This document shows positions 22,532 to 31,215 of a stretch of DNA of 64,000 nucleotides, in pieces. Positions within the stretch are counted from its first letter, which is position 1, and every line of letters begins with the position of its first letter. This stretch comes from Agrostemma githago (lineage: Eukaryota; Streptophyta; Magnoliopsida; Caryophyllales; Caryophyllaceae), in assembly GCA_958450325.1 (NCBI GenBank), contig OY288259.1, positions 24,980,734 through 25,044,733 on the forward strand. The letters run 5' to 3'. Under the pieces are notes generated by a model, which saw only the letters and a program-made list of their open reading frames with translations, was not told where the DNA came from and did not search any database. Both the position numbers and the translations under genes were made by a program.

Positions 22532-23919
22532 TGACAGGGGTAGTTGTATCCCTAATCAAAAGTACCCTAAGGTCACTAACTAATGTAGATAGCGAAGTCA
22601 TGGGTCGAACCACAAGGAGATGGGAATTCATTTATTTATCCTAAGAATTAGATTCTAGATTATGGGTCACTGTTTTTCTTGGGTTTTGTAACTAAGACAA
22701 GACAATAATAAGATAAAGGTCTAGGATCATAGGTTCACTATGAATATTAGTCGGGGTCAGGGAATTAACTAACTAATCATTAATCGATGGTGCAAGTCCG
22801 GTCGGTACAATACAACCTTTAGATCTAAACTTAACCTGCGGTCGCTAGCATTAAGTCAATCTACCCGAATTATCGTGGCCTAATTAGTTCTTAACCCGGT
22901 CGGTGAAAAGCCCTAATTGCTATGCTAATTAATTGAATTATGCATCAGACAATCAATCAGATTTAAGACGATAAACAAGCGATAGTTCATGCGATTAACA
23001 ATTAATCAATTAATTATAATCTCTCCTAATATGCATAGATCCCCTTAACCCTAGATGAGAAATTAGCTACACATAATAAAATTAATCAGACAAGAAAGAA
23101 AGAAATCGAATCAAAACATATCAAGATAATCAACAATCAATTGAAGGAAACAACAATACTAGAACAATAAATAAAGATGAATTGAAAGAGAATTGAAATT
23201 CAATACCAAATGATGAAGGAAATTGTAAAGATCTCTAGGTAGGTAAACTAAACTAGGAAAACTGAATGTAGAATGAAAAAGTGTGTAAACGAAGGTAAAA
23301 GAAAAGTGTAGAATGAAAAGTGTCTGACAATGTAGTCAGAAGTCTTATTTAAAAGATATATGTTGGACTTCAAAATAGGCCCAAAGTATAAGTCGAAATA
23401 AAGTTGATGCGCGGCCCGGGCAGGAGCTTCACAAAGTGGCACTCGATCGAGTGCAGTAGGGGCACTGGATCGAGTAGTGCTGTAGGTCACAGCATCACGT
23501 GCTCTACTTCAAACGGCTGTCATTTCTTCGTTACTTTTTCAAATTGGACGTGCAATATACCGTTGGAAATCTATGAGAAGAGCTTTCCAACGCCACAGGA
23601 ATCACTCTGATTGGAGTTGTAGAACTGAAGATATAGACGTTTGAATTCGACCCTTGTGTAGGCGATCATTCTTTCTTCTCAATTTGCATTTGTTTCCTTC
23701 TTTGTTCCTTCTCGATTTCCATTCTCGTCCTCGGCTTAGTCTTTTTAGTTCGTTAAGACGTAAATGCATCCAAAAGCACACATATCCTGCAAAATAACCC
23801 GAGATACAACAGTATCGACTTTCTAGAAAATATCGACAGTTAGGGCATAATTAGGAGAGGAAAACGTGATAAATCAACGGTCGGGGGACGAAATAAATAG
23901 ATATAAAATGTGTTGATCA
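22532..23919 (-). repeat. LTR5 of the array (outer 5' LTR)
   Basis: 1,388 bp. It has a mixture of variants: ttgaaggaaac as LTR3/4, gtgtagaatgaaaagtgtctgac intermediate, plus private changes (cacaaagtggc, gtagtgctg, aaatctatgagaagagc). It ends gttgatca, then gacct. Confidence 0.93.
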
Positions 23920-23924
23920 GACCT
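23920..23924. repeat. Target-site duplication gacct, right copy
   Basis: Matches 4311-4315 and closes the array insertion. Confidence 0.93.
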
Positions 23925-25101
23925 TAAGGATTATGATGACCGTACACCACCCGAGCATGCTAATTTTAGGGTAGGTGATTTTTGGGAATGTATTGCTGAT
24001 GCCCCGTACACTATCGCGGGGCATATAAGTTCAAACAATATTCATAATCCTGTTATTAAGGTTTGGCAGAGGTTTATGGGATGGACGATTTTTGCTAGGA
24101 AGGAGCCACATAATGTGCCCACCGAGGAGGTGTCTATTTTAGGCTCGTATTTGCGGCGTAAGCCGAAGGTGTGGCACATTAATATTCCCTATCACCTCGT
24201 CCTCCAGTTTAGGAGAATAGCTACGGCCGTTGCCGATGTTCCTATTTATATAGGCGGGTTAGTCACGCAATTAGCTCTTCGGTTGACCGCTTTTAACGAA
24301 GCGGATCATGATCCGGTCCAGGGCGAGATTACCCTTAGCCTCCAATATTTGGCTTCTCTTAACTGGATTTCTTCTAGGCATCAGAATCGTTGGGCTTGGT
24401 TTATTCATGAGCAGGCGACCATTATTTTGCAAGCCGGGTCGGTTTTGTCACTTGAGGCTGATCAGCCTAATTATTTCTTACCCGTCGCTGCCCCTAGCTC
24501 TCTTCCTTCGTCGCATGCTGTTACTTATACTCGTCGCCCGACGAGCGAGCCTAGTACTTCCCAGCCCGCCTCTGAGCCCGGTCCATCTCAGCCTGCTTCT
24601 GAGCTCACCACCACTACTGCTTTTGAGCAGCCTCCACCACCACCCCAGTATGCTCCCCTCCATCCCGATCTGATTTCTTGGATGGAGCGCATGGAGTTGA
24701 GTGCCGGTTCGTCTCGTTCTGATTTGGATACTCTTCGCACGGAAACTCGTGCCGACACCGCTGCTACTCACGCTCGTCTAGACAGGTTATATGCTGATCA
24801 GTGCCTCGGGATGTATCCCGTATATGATGACTATGTTAGGCGTGTGGCTGTGCCACCACAGGGCCCTTACCCCTCGTACTTTTCGTGGCCCGTGGGTGGT
24901 TATAATGACCCTTCGATTCATGGCGGCTTCCATCTTCACACTGACTATTTCAGTGCCCCGACGGGCCCTGCTTTTGGAGCCGCTAGTGATTTTCAGAGAG
25001 GTGGTTGGTATACGGGTGGTGCATCTGGCTCCGGGACTGCTGCAGATGATGATATGGAGGATGATGATTTCGGTGATGATGATGATGATGATGATCAGTA
25101 G
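23925..25101 (+). pseudogene. Element A env-position ORF, 3' part
   Basis: The frame of 3924-4315 continues here. First comes a conserved domain shared with element B (VSILGSYLR against LEVLILGHYLN; HNPVIKVWQRF against HPTIRLFLRI). A Pro/Ser/Thr-rich linker follows with repeats of SEPSTSQPA and SEPGPSQPA, then a predicted coiled coil (SRSDLDTLRTETRADTAATH), a Gly/Tyr-rich segment and an acidic tail with seven Asp in a row. I see no transmembrane segment. The domain resembles the plant-retroelement ORF after pol in Athila elements, whose function is not established. Confidence 0.78.
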
Positions 25102-25212
25102 CGGATTGTTGATTCCGCTACCTCTCCGTGTATATATTTGGTATGTCTTTTCTCTCTATCCTCGGTTTTTATTTGTGTCCCCCCCCCACCAATTTTGAGT
25201 CTGTATGATATG

Positions 25213-25250
25213 GACATTGGGGACAATGTCGAGTCTAGCGTGGGGGAGTT
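25213..25250 (+). other. Hairpin plus internal PPT-like tract (element A)
   Basis: Seven-pair stem GACATTG/CAATGTC around a GGGA loop, then gtgggggagtt ten bases later. Counterparts lie in element B at 42905-42944 and in each array unit (minus strand, for example 7231-7269). Confidence 0.6.
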
Positions 25251-25498
25251 TTTAGTATTTCTAGTTTTATTTCCTTGAGTCTTAGTGTTGTCTATGATAC
25301 CGATTATGCAGCAATGATGATAATTTGCACTCTTTAGGCTACCTACTCGTTCCTAATTGGCATTCATTTGATTTTTGTTATGTGGAATAATAATTAATCG
25401 ACAAGTATGCAACCAACTGAGCTATAATTTGTGATTCCCATTTAGACCGACCCTGCATTTAGGCTTTAGCTAAAAAATTGGAGATTTAGAGCCTCCTG

Positions 25499-25523
25499 TA
25501 GCCAGTACATTCATACCTGGCTA
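25499..25523 (+). other. Conserved 3' UTR hairpin (element A)
   Basis: TAGCCAG, an 11-nt loop, then CTGGCTA. It follows the conserved gatttagagcctcct. Element B has GGCCAGT...ACTGGTC at the same place (43278-43301), so pairing is kept although the stem sequence differs. Confidence 0.6.
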
Positions 25524-26630
25524 CCACTTAGGTTGTGTGTGTAGGTCTCCTCGTGGAATATGCTATGTCAATACGCATAAGTATGGTGTTTTTCCCTTTA
25601 TTTTGACTAACCTGCCTTTTGTGGGACATTTTCATTTTCATCTATTTCTATCCATTTTCTCCTGGGCTAAAATGTAAAAGAATTCACAAAATGAACTACA
25701 AAATCAAATTTGCCTACCTAGCCAAGCTTGATGAAGTTGGTCACCTAGTGCGTTCTATGCTCGTTATTGTGCGATTATGGAGATTTTTTATGGATGATTG
25801 GATGTGGTTGACTCTGTTTCAAGGGAATTTGTAGATCTTGTCCGGGTCAATTTTGGTTGTTGTATATATTTTTGCTTATAATTTCATAAAGCTTTGAAAA
25901 AATCAAAAAAATCAAAAAAAGAAAAGAAAAAAAAATCAAAAAATCAAAAAGAAAAAAAATCGGAAAAAGAAGAAAAAAAAATCAAAACAACAAAAAATAT
26001 GTTATTCTCGTTACTTTTATTTTCCATTTACTTGATGAAATTTGAGCGCCCTCTTTTGACCTCGGACTCGTTCCCGTTGGTTGGTGATTTGTGTGTTTTG
26101 TTTATGGAAGTGGAAGAATTTTTGAGTTGAGCATTATCGCACTAGTTAGTTCACTAGCTTGGCTTTAACCTCACGTGACCATATCGGTTTCCACCTTCTA
26201 CCTTGTTATCACCATCCTTGCCTCCCTATGTGATCTTAGCATGTTTTGTAAAAATTTAGAGGTCGATACCATACTAGATTGCGGGCATATTTCCATGAGT
26301 TGGAGTAGTTGAGCGTTTTCACATATTTATTTCACATATACACACCCTTCCTAATTGAGCGATGAGTAGCTCCGTGAGTAGCCTATGCAAGGACTTTGGT
26401 TGAAAATGTGGTTTCTACATATTATGCTTGGTGAAGTTGTGCATTTGTTGATGGATTATTTTTCCTATTCCCCGTCTTGGAATTCGTTTCTTAGACTTGG
26501 TTAGATGTTAGCTATGACGGACTTGAGTATTCGGTTGCCTATTATTTGCTTTGAGCTGTTTCGGTATTATATTAGTTATTTTCTTACGGGTCTTACTTGA
26601 GGACAAGCAAGGGTTCTGTTCGGGGGAGTT

Positions 26631-27946
26631 TGATGTGTCGTGTTTATATAACTTTATTCCCTCGATTCCGTTGTCTTTTCCGGTCGAAACGCGCTCTTTA
26701 GAGCCGTTTCTTCTAACATTTTGCTTTGAGTGAGTGTTTTTGTAGATTCTGCACGATTTCAGGTCCTTATGTGCATTTACACTCATATCCGGTTAGAAGA
26801 ACGATCCCGAGACAAAACCCGTGCTTCAAGACGTTTAGGCGAAGAAGAAATGAGAGGTGTCGATTCATTGGGCCATGGGAAGCGGCCCATTACTCCTTTT
26901 ATTAATGCGTGCACGCCAGCCTGCATGTAACCGGCGGCCTGCCAGCCGGCCGGCATGACACAAGAGTATTTTAAGCCATTTTTTTAGTGTGTCTCGGCCC
27001 CTGCATGTGGCAGGCGGCCTGCCAGCCGGCCGGCGTGACACACAGCCCATTTCCGCTTAATTTTGTATTACTAAGGATTTTGTATTATCTCCTAGGATCA
27101 CTTTTTCATACTTAGCTTATTTTTACTTTAGAAAAACTCGTGACCCTTAAGATTCTAGCACTCGGTTTTCACTCGGATTCGATTTCGGTAATCTCGTTTA
27201 TGCAATTTTTAGTTTTATATTTTCAATCTTTATCGCAAATTATTTAGTTCGTCGTAATTTTCTCTATTTGCAATTTGTTGTTCCGTTTAGTTCGTTAGAT
27301 TTCCGTTCGTTTATCGTTAGATTTATTTGCTTCAATTTTATTATGAATTACATGTATGCGATTTGTTGTTTCCTGATCATCATGCGTAGCTAATTTTCTC
27401 GCTAGGGTCGAGGGGGATCGATGGATTATTATACGATTATGCTACCTCGATACTAAATGTATAATTATGCTAGTACCATCTTCGCGTGTTTTATTTGTCG
27501 ATTAATTCGTTAAAGGCCACAACATTTTAATCTGTTTAGAAAATTCTAGTTCTTGTGCGAAAGCCGAATTAGGATTAGATCACGCGCGATTTGGTAGGGA
27601 GTCTAATAAGTTGCGAGAGCCCGTTAGATCCTTCCTAGGTTGACACGATTCGAGAGAACGTGTTATAGCCGACTAGCATGTTTATGTGTTTATTATTATT
27701 GTCGCATAGTTGTTGAACATCTATTGTGAACCCGTGACCTTAGCTTTCATCTCATTGTTAGATTCGATTTTTATTATCGTTTTTTAGGAGTCTTTTATAT
27801 ATTCTCAATCAATCAACCGTTTAGAGCAATAGCTAATAGACGAAAATTGACTATTTCCCTGTGGATTCGATACCTTGCTTGCCGCTAACTTCTAGTTAGT
27901 AGCATTATGTTTATCTTGATTGAGTGAGACGACTTAACCCATATCA
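26631..27946 (+). repeat. Element A 3' LTR
   Basis: It starts TGATGTGTCG directly after the PPT and ends ACCCATATCA, about 1,316 bp. CCGGCCGG palindromes lie at about 26928-26956 and 27010-27034 in the U3 half. The 3' third has the LTR-end style shared with D and B (gtggattcgatacc). Confidence 0.85.
26920..27045. promoter_or_regulatory. Palindrome pair in element A LTR
   Basis: Two near-copies of ggcggcctgccagccggccgg, 74 bp apart and each flanked by a TGACACA-like sequence. They mirror the palindrome clusters in the spacer upstream of this element's env-position ORF (3606-3722). Confidence 0.5.
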
Positions 27947-28210
27947 GAGGTCAACCAAAATAAAATTCAAAAACCCATGATCGTGGTCAACGGTCAACCC
28001 TCAAGTGAAAGTCCTTTGACCGGGGTACGGTCAACTCAAAAATTATTAATACTATCCGATAGGGGAGAGATAATCAAGCTGGTCAGCTAACACCACATCT
28101 AGCCTTCCCACATTACAACCCTCAAGACCTTCCCGAGACCTAGGCTAGAGACAACCCGGAATTTTGAGGATTCAAGCTCCATAGGATACCCCTAACCATT
28201 AGGGTCAGAC

Positions 28211-28609
28211 ATGGAAACCAGATCCAGCATTATCAAAACCTATCCCGATCAAAGTTCGAGCCATTTTTACTCGACTTCCCCCTTGCACAATAACTACAAC
28301 ACAACACGACGTAACAAAATTCACAATCACCATACAAAGACCCGAGATCAAAACTCGTCAAAGACCCGAGAGCAAAACTCGTCAAATTCCTTACCTAATC
28401 ATACACAATCCCGAGAGCAAAACTCGTCAAATCCCTTACCTAATCATACACAATCCCGAGAGCAAAACTCGTCAAATCCCTTACCTAATCATACACAATC
28501 CCGAGAGCAAAACTCGTCAAATCCCATCCCGATTCTTCTCATCCAAACCAGTTACCAGCCCCATACACGGGAACTCAGCTTGCAGTCGGCATTGAACATG
28601 CCCAAATAG
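28211..28609 (+). CDS. Hypothetical ORF with 15-residue repeats
   Basis: 132 codons from ATG. I do not recognise the product. The centre has four near-perfect repeats of SREQNSSNPLPNHTQ, encoded by a 45-bp tandem repeat, in an Asn/Ser/Thr/Gln-rich protein without a membrane segment. It lies within element C sequence. The open frame may only reflect repeat length being a multiple of three, so coding status is doubtful. Confidence 0.25.
   Translation: METRSSIIKTYPDQSSSHFYSTSPLHNNYNTTRRNKIHNHHTKTRDQNSSKTREQNSSNSLPNHTQSREQNSSNPLPNHTQSREQNSSNPLPNHTQSREQNSSNPIPILLIQTSYQPHTRELSLQSALNMPK
28341..28527 (+). repeat. 45-bp tandem repeat
   Basis: cccgagagcaaaactcgtca starts at 28365, 28410, 28455 and 28500 (45-bp period). 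A shorter 24-bp first copy starts at 28341. Confidence 0.85.
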
Positions 28610-29717
28610 TCGCACCACCTCTGGGGGCTACCCCGGAAAACGCTCACAGTCACAGGATCAACATCCTAACTATTCTCGCCCTTTCATCAAGACATCATTG
28701 GGAATGCACCTAGCCTACACCATCGCTATGGCTAGTTACACACAAAGTCCAATTAGACTAGGCACCATAATATATCTTTCAATTCACTGAACTACGGCTT
28801 GGTTTGATTTCACCGCACGTGAATACGTAGGCAGCCTTTCAACAAGGGCACAACCACCCACATTGACACAAATACAAAAAGCACCATCATTCCTATCACG
28901 ACATTGTCATGTTCTCGACAGTTAGCTTTTTCGTCCTGGGGGCTTCTCTTGAGCAGAAGTTCTCGATCCACTCACAAAATCCAAATACTTTCAAAATCTA
29001 GCCTCCTTTCTATAGTGTGTCCTAGAACTCGGCTCAGTCGAAGACAAGAATCTGTTAAGGACTCGAAACAACACCACAAAAGAGCACTAGACTACGACGT
29101 TGCAATTGCCAAGTCCTGTCATGCTAAAACAGTCTCATTACAGACTATTGTAATCCCCCCATAGCACATCCTTCCCATTCCGAGGATTCGACCATGTTGT
29201 CACTCGCCTAGGCTACGAAATAGCGCAACTTAAGAGTCTTGTTAGGTGGCCCACCCCACTATCGAGTCACGGTCCAACCCCTCGAGAGTCCAGTCGTGTC
29301 TATCAACTCGTCCGGTCACGTCCAGAGTCGAGTCTGTCGGTACACCTCTCTCTTCAAATTCTCATTTTAAATTTCGCAAAATTTAGCCATTTGAAAAAAA
29401 TCCTTTTCGACAAAGTCAAATTTCAGTCTATTTAAACTGCAAATTTCTTTTCTACCCCTTTTCATTTTGAAAACCTAGCACGTGAGTTGCTTTCAGGATT
29501 TCGATTGCAAAATAAAGCAAAAATCATTTTCCCCAGCGCGAGTCATGTTTTTACCTACGTGATGCATGCAAAATTTTGTGTAACTTATACAGGTACGACT
29601 CAAGACCGCATAGCTCACGTATCTCCCCAGCGAAAGGCCCAAGGCGGCATTTTTCACGGGATGGGCCCACATACAGGCGCACCCGGGACTTACACGACAA
29701 GTCCAAATTCCCCACGG

Positions 29718-29722
29718 AGTTA
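29718..29722. repeat. Target-site duplication agtta, left copy
   Basis: agtta directly before LTR TGATCAACG; matched by 45854-45858. Confidence 0.9.
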
Positions 29723-31083
29723 TGATCAACGTATTTTATATCGTATTTTGTAGTCCCCCGATACCTATTTTTGAGCTCTTCTTCTTCCATATTTATTTGA
29801 TTAATGTCGATTTCTATTAGAAAGTCGATACTGTCGGTCCTCGTGCTATTTTGTAGGTTAAGTGCAATTTCGAACATATTTTGGAGTAATAACCCGGATA
29901 GCCGAGACGAGGACGGAAGACGAGGAAGAAAACGAAAAGCCGAGAAGCAAAGGAATAACTCGAACACGAGCTCAACAGCACCCACTCGATCGAGTAGTGC
30001 TAAGCACTCGATCGAGTGCTTCATATCCGTGCTCAAGATGGAGAGATCATGCATCCACTCGATCGAGTACCCTAGTGCACTCGATCGAGTGCATTACACC
30101 CAGGCCGCAGATTGAATTTTTATTTATTTAGAATATTGGGCCTGTTTTGTAAGTCCAACTAACTTCTTTTAAATCAGTTGGAAGAGGATTGTCAGACATG
30201 ACTCTTCATTCTATTTTCTTACACACATTACGTTACATTAGCTTAGGGTAGAAGACTACGTTCGTTTCCGGTTTTTCTTCGCAAGATTCATCGTATTCCG
30301 TTCTTCCCTTTTCAGATCTCAAATTGTTCGGTATCGCTACTTTAATTTTAATTTCAATTCTCTAGTTTAATTTTTTTCTTAATTCCCTAGTTTAATTCTT
30401 GTCTTAATTCGTTCTTAGTTTTCATAGTTATCTGATTTTAGTCTCGTAGTTTAATTTAATCCGCATTCATCATGTTTAATTGCAATTCATATTTTGTTAA
30501 TTTAATTATAATCATCATGAGTAGCTAATTTTTATCTAGGGTTTAAGGGGATCGATGAATGTTAATTGGGTTATAGAAAATTGACCTGTCTCTAATTATA
30601 TGAACTGTCGCCTGAATGTTGTTTTAATTCTGATTGATTAATTACTGGCCAGGATTAATTAGTTAGTATCACAATTAGGACTTTTCGCCGACCGGGTTAA
30701 GGACTAATTAGGTCACGACATTTTGGGTAGACTAGCTTAATTCTAGCGACCGCAGGCTAAGTTTAGTTCTAAAGTTTGTAGCAGTGCCGATCGGACCTAC
30801 ACCTTAGACAGTTCGATTATTGACCTGTTAGTTGACTCCCTGACCCGATTGACATTCATTGTGAACATGAGACCCTAGATCTCTTTATTTTTTTATTTAC
30901 CTTATAGCAATTAGTTGATAGTCCACTCAAACAAACAGAAAAACAGTGACCCGTAATCTTTAGTCTAGACCTTAGAACAAGTAATTGAGTCCCGTCTCCT
31001 GGTGGTTCGACCTCTACTTCACTATCTACATTAGTTAGTGGACCTTAGGGTATCTTTGATTAGGGATACGACTACCCCTGTCA
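29723..31083 (+). repeat. Element B 5' LTR
   Basis: 1,361 bp, TGATCAACG...CCCCTGTCA, followed after five bases by the PBS. Four palindromes lie at 29984-30092. A TATA-like tttatttattta lies near 30117. The 3' end resembles the ends of the array LTRs. Confidence 0.95.
29984..30092. promoter_or_regulatory. Four CTCGATCGAG palindromes in element B U3
   Basis: Sites at 29984-29995, 30005-30018, 30057-30068 and 30077-30092 (the last GCACTCGATCGAGTGC), in two pairs spaced 9-12 bp. They lie about 25-130 bp upstream of the TATA-like region. The 3' LTR has the same four (44743-44851). Confidence 0.6.
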
Positions 31084-31088
31084 AATTT

Positions 31089-31106
31089 TGGCGCCGTTGC
31101 CGGGGA
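31089..31106 (+). other. Element B primer-binding site (tRNA-Asp)
   Basis: TGGCGCCGTTGCCGGGGA, complementary to the 3' end of plant tRNA-Asp with CCA, five bases after the 5' LTR. Confidence 0.93.
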
Positions 31107-31215
31107 GACGATGTTATTTATTTACTTGTTTTGTGTTTTAGTCTTTAGATTGCTTGTCTCGAGGGACTTCAGTTCCTTGAGACCGTTTCTCACTTTTTTT
31201 TTGTAGTTTCCTCGT

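Larger units (their letters stand above)
4316..23919 (-). mobile_element. Tandem array of a non-autonomous LTR retrotransposon (5 LTRs, 4 internals)
   Basis: LTR copies start at 4316, 8864, 13412, 17960 and 22532, giving periods of 4548, 4548, 4548 and 4572 bp. They alternate with internal regions of about 3.16 kb, so adjacent units share an LTR. The PBS lies next to the low-coordinate edge of each LTR from the second on, and the PPT next to the high-coordinate edge of each LTR except the last, so the element runs on the minus strand. A single TSD pair (gacct) flanks the array. Each internal carries a gag remnant, a 244-codon ORF and a long 3' UTR. No protease, RT or integrase is present. LTR ends, PBS, PPT and 3' UTR resemble element B. 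Unequal recombination between LTRs after one insertion is the simplest explanation. Confidence 0.95.
25102..26630 (+). other. Element A 3' UTR with two hairpins and the PPT
   Basis: Non-coding. It holds a hairpin at 25213-25230 (GACATTG/CAATGTC) followed by internal gtgggggag, a hairpin at 25499-25523 (TAGCCAG/CTGGCTA), and an A-rich tract at 25890-25990 built of atcaaaaa-like units. The terminal PPT ttcgggggagtt at 26619-26630 follows gaggacaagcaaggg. The layout parallels element B 42652-44481. Confidence 0.75.
1..27946 (+). mobile_element. Element A: Athila-like Ty3/gypsy retrotransposon, 5' end outside window
   Basis: The element's own sequence is 1-738, 2341-4315 and 23925-27946. It reads RNase H, integrase, spacer, env-position ORF, 3' UTR, PPT and 3' LTR. 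The domain order and the ORF after integrase fit the Athila group of Ty3/gypsy elements. Two later insertions, each with a 5-bp target duplication, interrupt it: a solo LTR at 739-2335 and a tandem array at 4316-23919. The 5' LTR, gag, protease and most of RT lie upstream of the window. Nonsense codons in pol (459) and in the env-position ORF (4293) show it is not coding-competent. Its 3' end abuts element C, and the adjacent gaggt (27947-27951) would be one TSD copy, which cannot be confirmed here. Confidence 0.88.
27947..29717 (+). mobile_element. Element C internal fragment, probably LTR-retrotransposon 3' region
   Basis: Mostly non-coding between elements A and B. It contains gggggcta/gggggctt purine tracts, a motif of the form ctacggcttggtttgatttc...gaatacgtaggcagc at about 28790-28832 familiar from large plant gypsy elements, and an in-frame repeat ORF. 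It is continuous with 45859 onward once element B is removed (TSD agtta), where a PPT and an LTR-like start follow. No RT or integrase is visible, so the family (possibly Tat/Ogre) is uncertain. Confidence 0.5.

Noticed and set aside
4316..23919. Four independent insertions of the same element
   Set aside because: Units share LTRs and only one TSD pair exists; independent insertions would each carry two LTRs and their own duplication.
28341..28527. CRISPR-like repeat array
   Set aside because: The repeats are directly adjacent 45-bp tandem copies without unique spacers, in a plant genome.
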